Assembly (NCBI RefSeq): GCF_020164485.1
Contig: NZ_JAIQZA010000003.1
Span: 1 to 64,000 of the forward strand
Origin: Salegentibacter tibetensis
GTDB lineage: Bacteria > Bacteroidota > Bacteroidia > Flavobacteriales > Flavobacteriaceae
Direction of reading: 5' to 3'
Length of the DNA: 64,000 bases
The notes beneath the pieces are model-generated. The model did no database searches, had not been told where the DNA came from, and saw only the letters and a list, made by a program, of their open reading frames with translations. Positions 1 to 8,796 of the stretch are shown piece by piece. The stretch's first letter is position 1. Each line of letters starts with the position of its first letter. The position numbers and the translations under genes were made by a program.

Positions 1-198
1 AGTAAGAAAGCTTTAGTAGCGGTCAGCCATAAGATCATCATAGCAACGTATTTTATTCTTAAGAATAAAGAGGCCTATAAAGAGCCCTTGTTGCAAATCG
101 AAAAAGCGGAGCAGAAGCGTAAAGTGAGGGAAGTTCAAAAAACAGTTGGCCACCTGCGAAAACTGGGATTTGATGTAAGGCTTACTCCGGTAGCCTAA
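1..198 (+). mobile_element. IS110-family transposase, C-terminal fragment (cut by window edge)
   Basis: The first frame is open from base 1 to a TAA at 196-198 and encodes 65 residues. It begins SKKALVAVSHKIIIATYFIL and ends in a basic tail with LRKLGFDVRLTPVA. The pattern of K/R-A-V-A-HK-I-ATY-IL-K followed by an arginine-rich helix and a short L-G-F/Y-V-L-P end is typical of the C-terminus of IS110/IS116 transposases. These use a RuvC-like DEDD N-terminal domain, which here lies outside the window. Only the tail is visible, so whether the element is intact cannot be judged. The family call rests on motif memory, not a search. Confidence 0.72.
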
Positions 199-492
199 AG
201 ATAAACCTGGAGCTCGTTTTTTTTACTAGGAAATTAAACCTGTGTATGAAATTGAGTCGAAAACTGGATAAGCACAAACACTTGTCGTAAAGAAGGGTAG
301 CAATACCTTTTGGAAGCACGTATATGAAAATTTACATCTTTCTTATCCTTTTATAATCACGTATCTCTTAAATATAGATCACCATTATAATTGGGCCTAT
401 AGCACACTTTAAATAGTGGAAACCGGTCATAGAGCAGTAAGCCCTACGGGAGAGTTTTGGCCCTAATTGATTAAAAATAAAATAAAACACAT
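199..492. other. Intergenic stretch downstream of the transposase
   Basis: About 290 bases without a convincing gene. It should contain the right end of the IS110-type element, but this family often lacks terminal inverted repeats and no boundary can be fixed here. No clear TAnnTTTG promoter or terminator hairpin was found upstream of the following lipoprotein gene. Confidence 0.4.
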
Positions 493-1014
493 ATGAAACT
501 AATAAAGTTACTATTTGTATTTGCATTGCTGTCATCTTGCAATGCACCAAAAGCGATTTATGATTATGATGACACGGTAAATTTTAATACTTACAATACA
601 TACCAACTTTTTCCAGATTTTCAGTCCGGGCTTTCCCAATTAGATGAAACCAGGTTAATTACTAGTTTAAAGAATGGAATGGAAGTGCAGGGCCTTTCAA
701 ATTCAGAAGAGCCCGGAATTTATGTGAATGTTTATTCCCGGGAATTTATGGATCAGAACCGAAGCAATGTTGGCATTGGAATTGGAGGCGGAGGCCGGCA
801 TGGTGGAGTAGGAGTTTCCGGCGGGATTCCCATGGAGAATAATTCCGTTGTTCTGGAAGTCACAATCGACTTTATAGATGTTGCTGAAGATTCTCTGGTT
901 TGGCAGTCGGTTGTAGAAAGCAAGTTCAACCCAAATGCTTCTCCCGAACAACGCCGGGCAATGTTTGATAAGATCGTTAAGAAAGCCCTTGAGGGGTATC
1001 CTCCTAAGGAATAA
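493..1014 (+). CDS. DUF4136-like lipoprotein
   Basis: Encodes 173 residues. An N-terminal signal ends in the lipobox LSSC (Cys16), so the protein is predicted to be lipid-anchored. The rest fits the DUF4136 pattern: an early Y-D-D-V-F-Y-T-Y segment, a central glycine-rich run (IGIGGGG...GVGVSGG, residues about 95-110), then a beta-rich end where V-W-Q-S and a P-E-Q-R-R-A-M-F-D-K-I-V-K helix resemble other family members. Function of the family is unknown; envelope location is inferred from the lipobox. It stands alone between a transposase remnant and a degraded GIY-YIG gene. The start is the first ATG after an A-rich leader. Confidence 0.8.
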   Translation: MKLIKLLFVFALLSSCNAPKAIYDYDDTVNFNTYNTYQLFPDFQSGLSQLDETRLITSLKNGMEVQGLSNSEEPGIYVNVYSREFMDQNRSNVGIGIGGGGRHGGVGVSGGIPMENNSVVLEVTIDFIDVAEDSLVWQSVVESKFNPNASPEQRRAMFDKIVKKALEGYPPKE

Positions 1015-1160
1015 GCATCCTCAAATTTTCATAAAAACAGTGCAATTTGCGGGATTACCAGCGAGCAAGAAGTTTGGATCGAGATTGATTTTAGCATTGT
1101 TTTATTATGCACATTGTTTCTATTTTCTATTCAATTTAGATTCTGTATTTGTTACTTCTT

Positions 1161-1514
1161 TTATATGTGCATTCCAGCGCTATGACTCCCATTTTTCTCT
1201 ATTTCATTTAGAAATTGTTTGCCCCGGTTTTTTAATCCCTCATTGGGGTTTAATTCCCCGAGGCTTGCCTCGAAATTATAAAATAGTTCTTCATTCATAC
1301 CTCGTGGGCTTGCCCCGAGGTTGTTGATTCCTTTTCTTGCATTGCTCATACCTATGTAAAAGATATCCCTCGGTTCAACTGTTTGTCCATTAAGGTTTTT
1401 GTCGGTAAAAGCTAAAAGATAGTTTCCCGGGTAATTTCCATCTTCTATATTTTTATAATTCCCAAAAAGTGGTTCCCATTTCTTATTTAAAATTTTCTGA
1501 ATTTTATCAGTCAT
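1161..1514 (-). pseudogene. GIY-YIG-like nuclease remnant with an in-frame repeat insertion
   Basis: A 117-residue frame. Residues 1-63 look like the start of a small GIY-YIG-type protein: PGNYLLAF stands where the GIY strand lies, and DIFYIGMSNAR carries the YIG motif. Residues about 64-94 are encoded by a copy of the dispersed two-hairpin repeat (1234-1330), inserted without breaking the frame. The host sequence resumes at LKNRGKQF and ends soon after HSAGMHI. A stop follows, and codons in a shifted frame (TYKRSNKYRI) look like a continuation, so the 3' half appears lost by frameshift or deletion. Catalytic residues usually found further on are absent. The fold assignment is inference from motifs, and activity is unlikely. 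Confidence 0.55.
1234..1330 (-). repeat. REP-like two-hairpin dispersed repeat, copy A
   Basis: About 97 bp with two GC-rich hairpins, CGAGGC-TT-GCCTCG and CCTCG-T-GGGC-TT-GCCC-CGAGG, joined by an AT-rich spacer containing AAATTATAAAATAGTT. The same layout recurs at 1531-1629 and 11230-11328. This copy lies inside the GIY-YIG-like reading frame. It resembles REP/BIME elements, which are mobilised in trans by RAYT transposases; no RAYT gene is in this window. Confidence 0.8.
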
Positions 1515-1530
1515 ACATAAAGCCTTTTTT

Positions 1531-1629
1531 AATCCCTAATTGAGGTTTAATTCCCCCCGAGGCTGGCTTCGAAATTATAAAATAGTTTTCCAATTCATAC
1601 CTCTCGGGCTTTCCCCGGGGTTCTTGATT
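1531..1629 (-). repeat. REP-like two-hairpin dispersed repeat, copy B
   Basis: Second copy of the element, starting AATCCCTAATTGAGG and sharing the AAATTATAAAATAGTTTTCC core with copy C. Its hairpins are more degraded than in copy A (for example GGCTGGCTTC in place of GGCTTGCCTC). It sits just upstream of the GIY-YIG-like remnant's start codon and downstream of the surface operon terminator. Confidence 0.8.
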
Positions 1630-1652
1630 TCATCTTTTAAAATTTAGCAATA

Positions 1653-1682
1653 AAAAAGCCCCGGAAAATTTCCGGGGCTTTT
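1653..1682 (-). terminator. Rho-independent terminator of the adhesin/PorP/OmpA operon
   Basis: Near-perfect stem AAAAGCCCCGGAAA / TTTCCGGGGCTTTT flanked by A and T runs, about 70 bases past the OmpA stop codon. Symmetric flanks mean it could act in both directions; its main use is probably to end the leftward operon. Confidence 0.85.
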
Positions 1683-1754
1683 CACATTTTGGTTGGTTAG
1701 TTAGTAGCTAACCTATGGAAGATTATTCTTCCATTTCTTCAGAACTTATAGTGA

Positions 1755-3374
1755 TTAATTCATTATAGTAAATTCACTACGTCTGTTCTTAGCATACTGC
1801 TCTACAGTACAACCTGTCGGTTCGGTACAGTCGTTAAGTGGCATGCTTTCTCCATAACCCTTAGAAGTTAATCTGCTACGGTCTATACCGTTTTCAACAA
1901 GATACTCTAAAGTAGAAGCTGCACGTCTTTCAGACAGTCCCATATTGTATTGATCTGAACCTCTAGCATCAGCGTGAGAGCCAATTTCAATTTTAAGTTC
2001 AGGATACTTGTTCATAATATTTACAACTTTATCAAGAGTTGGTTTAGACTCGTCTTTAATAGTTGATTTGTCAAAGTCGAAGTAAATGTTTCCGACATCT
2101 CTTAATTGTTGTCTACCAGTTTCAAGGTTTGTTTCTCTGTCATCAAAATCAACAACCGGAGGAACATAATCTTCTCTGGTGAAAACATAAAGGTTATCTG
2201 ACCCTCTTCTGTTAGAGGCAAGATATCCTTTTTGGTTTTCTTCATCAATTATAAAAGCGAAATCATCGTGACCACTGTTAACTGTGCTTCCAAGGTTCTG
2301 AACTTCAGAAAAATCTCCTTCAGTTCTAAATACATCCAGGTTGCCAAATCCCTGATGACCATCTGAAGAGAAGTAAAGTACTCCTTCTTCACTGATGTGA
2401 GGAAATTGCTCGCGGTTAGGAGTATTAACTCCGGTACCAAGATTTTGTGGTTCACCATAAGTTCCGTCTTCGTTTACATCTACTACGTAGATATCAAAAG
2501 AGCCTTCAGAACCTGGCATATCGCTGGCAAAGTAAAGTTTGCTGCCATCTGCACTTAGGCTTGGGTGTTCAGTGGAATATTCATCACTTGTGAAAGGAAG
2601 GGCTTCAATATTGCTCCATTCGCCATCTACCATTTCAGCACGGAAAATTTTAATATGTGCAACTCTAATTCCTTCTTCGTTCTTCACTCTTTTCTCGCTG
2701 TTACGGTCAAAAAACATTACCTGACCATCCTGGCTAAAAGTAGCAGAGCTTTCGTGCTCATCGGTATTAATAGCATCAGAAAACAAAACGATGTCACTTA
2801 ATTCTCCGTCTTCAGACATTTCAGCTGAGTAAAGATCTAAAGTTGGTTTTTTGTTCCAGGGATAAATTGGTCGCTCTTGGTTTCTTGTTGAAGCGAAAGT
2901 AATTCGATCTCCATAAAAAGCAATACCAAAATCGGCTGAAGAACTGTTGTTCATGATTTGATTAGTGGTATAAACGTGAGGACCAGTTGTATCCAATTTA
3001 CGTGCAAAATCCTCATAGCTTATAGCTTCACCAGTATAATCACTCATATACTCATCAGCTTCATCCTGTTCTCCAATTGCACGTAAAGAATGTGCAAAGC
3101 GAAATTGATATTCAGGAGCTGCAATCTCTTCGTGTCTAAGGAAAAGTGTGCGGTAAACTTCCGCAGCTTCTTCCATTTGATTTGTGTAGAAATAAGCATC
3201 TCCAAGGTTTTGTAAAACCTCCTGATTTTTATCTACAACTTTTTCATAAGCTTCTGCAGCGTCCATGTAGGCTCTTTGAGCAAACAGTTTTTCTGCCTTC
3301 TTTATTTCAGCACTTTGCCCAAAAGCGGCAAGTCCTATAAAAAGAATAAAAAGTGTACTATATAAATTTTTCAT
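1755..3374 (-). CDS. OmpA-family protein with TPR and PD40 (WD40-like) repeats
   Basis: 539 residues. A signal peptide ends near FGQS (about residue 20). It is followed by two or three TPR-like helices (about 22-110), then four PD40-type beta-propeller repeats (about 150-400; for example EHPSLSADGSKLYFASD and EQFPHISEEGVLYFSSD). A C-terminal OmpA domain spans about 425-539: IYFDFDKSTI, SHADARGSDQYN and KNRRSEF carry the usual peptidoglycan-contact Asp and Arg. It probably tethers an outer-membrane complex to the cell wall. It is last in a three-gene operon with PorP/SprF 12 bases upstream, an arrangement common beside T9SS type B adhesins in flavobacteria. The partnership is inferred from that context. 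Confidence 0.9.
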   Translation of the reverse strand: MKNLYSTLFILFIGLAAFGQSAEIKKAEKLFAQRAYMDAAEAYEKVVDKNQEVLQNLGDAYFYTNQMEEAAEVYRTLFLRHEEIAAPEYQFRFAHSLRAIGEQDEADEYMSDYTGEAISYEDFARKLDTTGPHVYTTNQIMNNSSSADFGIAFYGDRITFASTRNQERPIYPWNKKPTLDLYSAEMSEDGELSDIVLFSDAINTDEHESSATFSQDGQVMFFDRNSEKRVKNEEGIRVAHIKIFRAEMVDGEWSNIEALPFTSDEYSTEHPSLSADGSKLYFASDMPGSEGSFDIYVVDVNEDGTYGEPQNLGTGVNTPNREQFPHISEEGVLYFSSDGHQGFGNLDVFRTEGDFSEVQNLGSTVNSGHDDFAFIIDEENQKGYLASNRRGSDNLYVFTREDYVPPVVDFDDRETNLETGRQQLRDVGNIYFDFDKSTIKDESKPTLDKVVNIMNKYPELKIEIGSHADARGSDQYNMGLSERRAASTLEYLVENGIDRSRLTSKGYGESMPLNDCTEPTGCTVEQYAKNRRSEFTIMN

Positions 3375-3386
3375 ATTATTCGTTTT

Positions 3387-4328
3387 TTAGAAGAATCTAG
3401 GTGATTTGTCATATCCTTTGGTAAGGCCAAACAGGTCAAGATCAAATAACAACATGATCTCGTGAGTTCCACCTAAATTGTAGTTGGCGAACCTTGAGGT
3501 GAAATGATCGTAAGCATAACCTACACGTAGGGCTGGTGTTATCTTAAAGTTCACCAAACCTGTAATGGTTTCATTAAATCTGTAACCAACACCGGCTTCT
3601 AGCCTGTCATATAACAAAACGTTTGCAGTAACATCTACTGCCAACGGAGCACCTTGAACACCTCTTGCCATAAAAGCAGGCTTCAATTTAAGATCTGGGT
3701 TAAGTTGAAAAACGTATCCACCGGTTAAATAGTAGTGGATTGCTTCTTCGCCTAAAGCCGCAAGGCCTTGTTCGTTCTCAATGTATTTTGAAGTAAATAC
3801 GTTAGGGGCAGAAGCACCTAAATAGTAATTATCTCCAAACCAAAAAGCACCTAGTCCAAATACAGGAAAAACTTCGTTTACGTTTTCCAAGGCTGGATCT
3901 GTAGGATCGTTTGCACGAAGGCCGGAAAGGTTCGCGTCAAAAGTGGTAAGTCCACCTTTAAGACCGAAAGATAGTTTGCTGTCTCCACCTGTTGGAAGCA
4001 CATAAGCGAAATCGGCAGTTATATTGTTTTCTTTAACAATACCGCCAATTTCATCGTGAACTACAGTTAGACCAAGCTCTACTCTTTCACTCACCGGGGT
4101 GTGGGCAAAGAAGTTGGCGGTGCTTGGAGCACCGTCAACATTTTGCCATTGAGATCTGTAAATACCCCCCAGATTTAGCATACCAGGATCATCGGTAGCA
4201 TAAGCTGGGTTAATTACACTCATATTATACATATACTGAGTGAACAGCGGGTCTTGCTGAGACATACCCTTAATGGAGAAAAGGATAATGCCTGTAAATA
4301 TTAAATATTTTGTGATTGTTTTTTTCAT
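3387..4328 (-). CDS. PorP/SprF family T9SS-associated outer-membrane protein
   Basis: 313 residues with a signal peptide ending near GMSQQ. The mature start DPLFTQYMYNMSVINPAYA is the hallmark of PorP/SprF proteins, followed by an Ig-free beta-barrel with alternating amphipathic strands and an aromatic C-terminus (PRFF). In Flavobacterium johnsoniae, SprF is needed for surface attachment of SprB, its neighbouring adhesin; this copy probably serves the adhesin encoded 26 bases upstream. Whether it is the sprF ortholog or one of several paralogs cannot be decided from the window, so no symbol is given. Confidence 0.93.
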   Translation of the reverse strand: MKKTITKYLIFTGIILFSIKGMSQQDPLFTQYMYNMSVINPAYATDDPGMLNLGGIYRSQWQNVDGAPSTANFFAHTPVSERVELGLTVVHDEIGGIVKENNITADFAYVLPTGGDSKLSFGLKGGLTTFDANLSGLRANDPTDPALENVNEVFPVFGLGAFWFGDNYYLGASAPNVFTSKYIENEQGLAALGEEAIHYYLTGGYVFQLNPDLKLKPAFMARGVQGAPLAVDVTANVLLYDRLEAGVGYRFNETITGLVNFKITPALRVGYAYDHFTSRFANYNLGGTHEIMLLFDLDLFGLTKGYDKSPRFF

Positions 4329-4354
4329 TTCTTTCTAATGTTTATCCTTTTATA

Positions 4355-7300
4355 TTATCTGTTCAAGTATACTTTACCCTGACGTGGCGATGTGCTTCCG
4401 TCGTTAAAGTCTACCACATAGAAATATACACCTACAGGTAGTACATCGTCTCCCAGACTTCCGGATTGATTAGCAGTTCCATCCCAGGTAGGAGTAGAGG
4501 CATTACCTTTATACACTGCATTACCCCATCTGTTAAAGATCGTAATGTTGTAGTTTGGATATTCTCTTTCAATATTTTCTATTACGAACCTGTCGTTTCT
4601 ACCGTCTCCATTTGGCGTAATAGCTTCCGGGAAAAGTAGTGCGCAGTCTTCAAGAGTAACTGTAACAGCTAATCTTTCTGAACTTTCGCAACCGTTATCT
4701 GAAATTAGAGTAGCGTAGTAAGTAGTCCCATCATTTAGCATAGCATTGTTACTTAACGCAGTCATACTTTGGGCTGAATCGTACCAGGTTACTTCTCCGC
4801 TTTCATTGATTTCGGCAGTAAGGTCTGCGATTGTTGGATCGTCAAACTCACATAGTTCATAATCTGAACTGATGGTTGGAGCAGGAGAATCTACAATGTT
4901 TACCATTATCATAGCAGCATCAGATTCACATCCGTTGTCTGATGATTGAGTCACATAGTATTCACCATTAACCAAAACGTCTTCTTCACTAACCATCATA
5001 GTTAGATCGGCATCAGAATACCAGGTTAAGTTGGTTCCTTCAGCTTCAAGACGCGCTGCCGTTTCACCATCTATCGCACAGAATGCAACAGATTCGTTTG
5101 TGGTTGGAGCTTCAGGAGCTTCTCCAAGCGTTATAGTGATCGTAGCCATATCATCTTCACCACATTCACCATCTTCAACCATTACGCTATAGATAACTTC
5201 GTATGTTCCAACTTCAAAAGCTGAAGGATCCATAATGCCTTCGGCGATAACTTCACCGTCTAAAGTAAACTCTCCATCCATATCTGCATCTGCAGAAATA
5301 AATGAGAATAGATCCTGAAGGCCATCGTTACTACAAATGTTTACTTCCATATCCTCACCGGCATGAGCACCTTGTTGAACTTCGATAGTGAAAGTAGTAC
5401 TTGCTTCACCTTCTACACAAGGAATGTCTTCGCCCACTGTGTAGGTAATTTCAAAGCTTCCAGCTCCTACCATTGATGGACTAAAGATTCCATCTTCGTA
5501 CCCTTCAAAAACACCGTCTTTATTCGCATCATCAGATAAATAAGTGAATAGATCTATGTCTGCATCACTTGAGCATACTGTTTGATCTTCGATCTCACCG
5601 GCATCTGCTTCTACGGTTTCTTTTACGGTAACAGAAAGTTCTACAGAATCAGGGCATTGTCCTTCTCCTACTGTATAAGTAGTGGTAAAAGTTCCAATTT
5701 GGTTACCGCTATCGTACTGGTCTATAAATTCCTGTAAGGAAGGACTAAATGTTCCTTCTCTTGAAACGCCTTCATCTAAAAGATCTAGATAAAATTCTCT
5801 TAATATAGTTTCAGATCCTTCAAACATACCGTCAAGGATATCCTGGTTGCAAATAATAGTGGAGTTATCTTCACCGGCATCAGCGCTGTCTATCACTTCA
5901 ATTACAAAAGAAGTACTGGCTTCACCTGTTACACAAGCATCATTATCTTCACTTACGGTATAAGTAATTGTGTATCCGTCTTCATTTGACCCAATAGAAG
6001 AATCAAACATTCCGTCATCTACTCCTTCTCCAGTAAAAGTACCTCCTTCAACAGCTCCAGATCCTTCAAGATAATCGGAAAGATCTATCATGCCTTCGTT
6101 TGAGCAAACTGTTTGATCGTCAATTTCACCGGCATCCGCTGGTTCTGTGTCAATAATTCTAACTGTTAATTCTGTAGAATCTTCACAATCTTCGTTTGCT
6201 AAAGTGTATGTTGTAGTAAAATCACCTAATCCGTCTTCATCGTTCTGATATTGATTGGCTATTTCTGCAGGAGTTGGATTAAAAGTTCCATCTGTGGCAA
6301 CCCCTTCATCCAAAAGACTTAAATAATACTTTCTTATTTCATCTATACTAGGGAAAGTTTCTTCCACATCAGTGATACAAACTTCACCAATAGCATCTTC
6401 GCCGGCACACCCTGGTTCCGTTGGGTCTGTTGGATCACTCGTCACTGTAACAGTTACAATAGCTGAATCTTCACAGCTTTCAGTTCCTATTGTATAAGTA
6501 TAATCTCCAGGCTCATCAGTTGCAGGATCAAAAGTCCCGTTTCCTGGACTCCAGGTTCCACCTTCGTCAGGAGTTCCTTCCAGAAAGTCAAAAAGGTTAA
6601 CGGGCTCATCATCTTCATTTAAAGTGACACTTCCATCTTCCCCGGCATCTACGTCCTCTACAATTCTAACTGTAAGTTGTACTGAATCCGTACACTCATC
6701 GTTGGACACTGTATAGGTTGTTGTAAAATCACCTAAACCATCTTCATCATTTTGATATTGATCAGCTATTTCTGTAGGTGTTGGATCAAAAGTTCCATCT
6801 CTGGAAACTCCTTCATCTAAAAGGTTTAGATAATATTTTCGGATTTCATCTATACTTGGAAAAGTTTCCTGAACATCAGCCTCACATACAACTCCAAGGG
6901 AGTCGGTTCCTGCAAGGTTAGGGCATTCTGGTTCTTGCAAATCAACCTCTTCTATTACAACTGTAAAGTTTAAAATCTCACAAGAATTTCCGTTGTAGGA
7001 TACTTGATAGGTTCCTTCTGGATTTTCTGGGTCTAGTTCTGCGAAGGCTACTTCTAATTGCGGATCAAAAGCATTTTCATCGGGAACTCCATCGAAAAAT
7101 GGAGAAAATCTGTCCACAAGATCATTCAGAATTTCTTCCTCAGTCATGCCTTCCAATTCAGAGGGATCTATATCAATAGTAATATTTTCTTCGCTTACTT
7201 CATTCACTTCTAATGTAAAAGTGGCTTCATCAGAACCGTTTACACAAGAATTATCCTCGTTAACAGAGTAGGTTATAGTATAGGTTCCTGCTCCTTCTTC

Positions 7301-8590
7301 CGAAGGGTTGAAAACGCCATCTTCAAATGGTGCAGAAAACTCACCGGTTTCAATAGCATCATCACTTAAAAAGCTATAGAGATCGAAATTTTCATCCTGG
7401 TCAACACAATATGTGGATGAAAAATCATCACCTGCTTCAGCTTCTTCAGCCGCAATTATTGTAATTGTTAGGTCTACGGAATCAGTACAATTATCTTCTC
7501 CAATTGTGTATGTAGTTGTAAACTCTCCCAATCCATCCTCATCGTTTTGATATTGATCTACAATTTGGTCAATCGTTGGATTAAATGTTCCATCTGCTGG
7601 AACCCCATCCTCCAATAAGCTTAAATAAAAGTTTCGTACTGCATCATTAGAAGGAAAAATTTCCTCTACATCTGATTCACATACAATTCCATCACCTTCC
7701 TGCACTCCGGCATCTGGCCCTTCAACAAGTTCTACTGTAACTGCAGTTCTATCAGCAGCAGGAGTTTCACAAGGTGGTGCAGGACTATCACTATCATTCA
7801 CTACCTGTGCAGCATAATAAGTTTGACCATCGATTAATTCAGTGCTTTCTGATAATGGTTCATTTGCATTTAGAGAACGATACCATCTAATTGCCTGGGT
7901 ATTATCATAAGTTCCAGTGGCCTCAAGGTCGGCTACAGTAGCACTTTCGCAAAATGTTTGTGGGGTAGTTGCGGTAGGACCTTCAATAGTAATTGGGTTG
8001 AATCTCACCGCAGTTCTTAGGGATGCGCAAACATCGTTTTCCGCATCTTCTCCAGCGGTTGGGACCTGTCCTACAAAGTAGCTTTCTCCACCTTGAAGAT
8101 TGTCAGTAGAATTCATTGGAGTTGTTCCAAATTCTGAATCATATACTTCAATAGAATAAGCTAAATCGGCTTCAAAGAGTGACGCCAGATCTCCAGCATT
8201 AAAATCCTCTGATGCACAGGAAGTAAATTCAAAACCTGGGGATCGTGAATTTGTAATGTTGTTTACGGGGCGTTGTTCACTATTTACAGTTACTGCAACT
8301 TCAATTCTGTTACAATCTCCTGATGTTGAGCCGGCCCAATAGGTTCCGCTCGATAGCACTTCTCCTGAAGGAATAGGCTGCGTGTCGTTCTCATTATCTG
8401 CAGTTTGGTAGATCGCATCGCCATCGGTCGAAATATCGCCAACAGTTTCTAAATAACAGAAGGTCTGTTCAGCGTCAGTTCCTCCTGTCGTGGGGCATGT
8501 TTGTCCAAACGAGGGCAAGGTTCCAATTAACATAATAAAGGCGAAAAGGAACCAGTTTGTTCCCTTCCTCCCAAAAGTAAAATTTTGCAT
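4355..8590 (-). CDS. Giant modular adhesin with T9SS type B (gliding motility-associated) C-terminal domain
   Basis: 1411 residues, strongly acidic. A signal peptide ends near SFGQT. N-terminal Ig-like units precede alternating modules of two kinds. Type A (about residues 300-387, 567-650, 733-820, 914-1000) carries FPSIDEIRKYYLNLLDEGV, DGTF-P and FTTTYT, and ends with a C-x-DS strand. Type B carries C-x-D-x-DLF-YLSDD, E-G-F and TITYTV-ED. Two Ig-like units with TYYATLISDNGCES-type strands follow. The last 90 residues start at LLFPEAITPNGDGRNDRFVI and include IFNRWGNAVYKG, the CHU_C/type B sorting domain that directs T9SS export and SprB-like surface display. It is first in its operon. Paired cysteines suggest disulfides within modules. 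The ligand is unknown. Confidence 0.92.
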   Translation of the reverse strand: MQNFTFGRKGTNWFLFAFIMLIGTLPSFGQTCPTTGGTDAEQTFCYLETVGDISTDGDAIYQTADNENDTQPIPSGEVLSSGTYWAGSTSGDCNRIEVAVTVNSEQRPVNNITNSRSPGFEFTSCASEDFNAGDLASLFEADLAYSIEVYDSEFGTTPMNSTDNLQGGESYFVGQVPTAGEDAENDVCASLRTAVRFNPITIEGPTATTPQTFCESATVADLEATGTYDNTQAIRWYRSLNANEPLSESTELIDGQTYYAAQVVNDSDSPAPPCETPAADRTAVTVELVEGPDAGVQEGDGIVCESDVEEIFPSNDAVRNFYLSLLEDGVPADGTFNPTIDQIVDQYQNDEDGLGEFTTTYTIGEDNCTDSVDLTITIIAAEEAEAGDDFSSTYCVDQDENFDLYSFLSDDAIETGEFSAPFEDGVFNPSEEGAGTYTITYSVNEDNSCVNGSDEATFTLEVNEVSEENITIDIDPSELEGMTEEEILNDLVDRFSPFFDGVPDENAFDPQLEVAFAELDPENPEGTYQVSYNGNSCEILNFTVVIEEVDLQEPECPNLAGTDSLGVVCEADVQETFPSIDEIRKYYLNLLDEGVSRDGTFDPTPTEIADQYQNDEDGLGDFTTTYTVSNDECTDSVQLTVRIVEDVDAGEDGSVTLNEDDEPVNLFDFLEGTPDEGGTWSPGNGTFDPATDEPGDYTYTIGTESCEDSAIVTVTVTSDPTDPTEPGCAGEDAIGEVCITDVEETFPSIDEIRKYYLSLLDEGVATDGTFNPTPAEIANQYQNDEDGLGDFTTTYTLANEDCEDSTELTVRIIDTEPADAGEIDDQTVCSNEGMIDLSDYLEGSGAVEGGTFTGEGVDDGMFDSSIGSNEDGYTITYTVSEDNDACVTGEASTSFVIEVIDSADAGEDNSTIICNQDILDGMFEGSETILREFYLDLLDEGVSREGTFSPSLQEFIDQYDSGNQIGTFTTTYTVGEGQCPDSVELSVTVKETVEADAGEIEDQTVCSSDADIDLFTYLSDDANKDGVFEGYEDGIFSPSMVGAGSFEITYTVGEDIPCVEGEASTTFTIEVQQGAHAGEDMEVNICSNDGLQDLFSFISADADMDGEFTLDGEVIAEGIMDPSAFEVGTYEVIYSVMVEDGECGEDDMATITITLGEAPEAPTTNESVAFCAIDGETAARLEAEGTNLTWYSDADLTMMVSEEDVLVNGEYYVTQSSDNGCESDAAMIMVNIVDSPAPTISSDYELCEFDDPTIADLTAEINESGEVTWYDSAQSMTALSNNAMLNDGTTYYATLISDNGCESSERLAVTVTLEDCALLFPEAITPNGDGRNDRFVIENIEREYPNYNITIFNRWGNAVYKGNASTPTWDGTANQSGSLGDDVLPVGVYFYVVDFNDGSTSPRQGKVYLNR
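5590..7690 (-). repeat. Tandemly related ~250-bp modules inside the adhesin gene
   Basis: Four type A module copies lie near 7430-7690, 6640-6890, 6130-6392 and 5590-5850. The second and third are close at the DNA level over about 200 bases, sharing blocks such as TTTCATCTATACT and GAAAAGTTTC and many silent matches, which suggests a recent duplication of a unit of roughly 500 bp. Such repeats can recombine and change adhesin length. Confidence 0.75.
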
Positions 8591-8675
8591 AGGCTAGGTG
8601 TTAAAATTCAATTATTAGTATTAGGTTTAAATAATTTTAGCAGCACAAATATTAAAATAATTTTTAACATTGTTA

Positions 8676-8698
8676 GTTAAAGTATGTACTACTTTAAC
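8676..8698. promoter_or_regulatory. Perfect 9-bp dyad between the adhesin operon and a divergent TPR gene
   Basis: GTTAAAGTA, a 5-base spacer (TGTAC) and TACTTTAAC form an exact inverted repeat. It lies 86-108 bases upstream of the adhesin start and about 100 bases upstream of the rightward gene. The size and symmetry suit a dimeric regulator; no regulator gene is adjacent and no binding data exist. Confidence 0.4.
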
Positions 8699-8796
8699 AA
8701 TTTTTATCATTTGGCACTGATTGTGTTCATTTATGTTGAACGGCACTTGGTGCTCTATGTCGAAAATCGCAATAAATTTATGAAAAAATTAATAGG

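Noticed and set aside
935-1327. A 130-codon plus-strand frame over the DUF4136 end and the repeat
   Set aside because: It overlaps a better supported lipoprotein gene and crosses the hairpin repeat; the translation has no family traits.
3387-8590. Naming the adhesin and PorP-like genes sprB and sprF
   Set aside because: These families have many paralogs per genome and the adhesin is far shorter than SprB, so orthology cannot be claimed.
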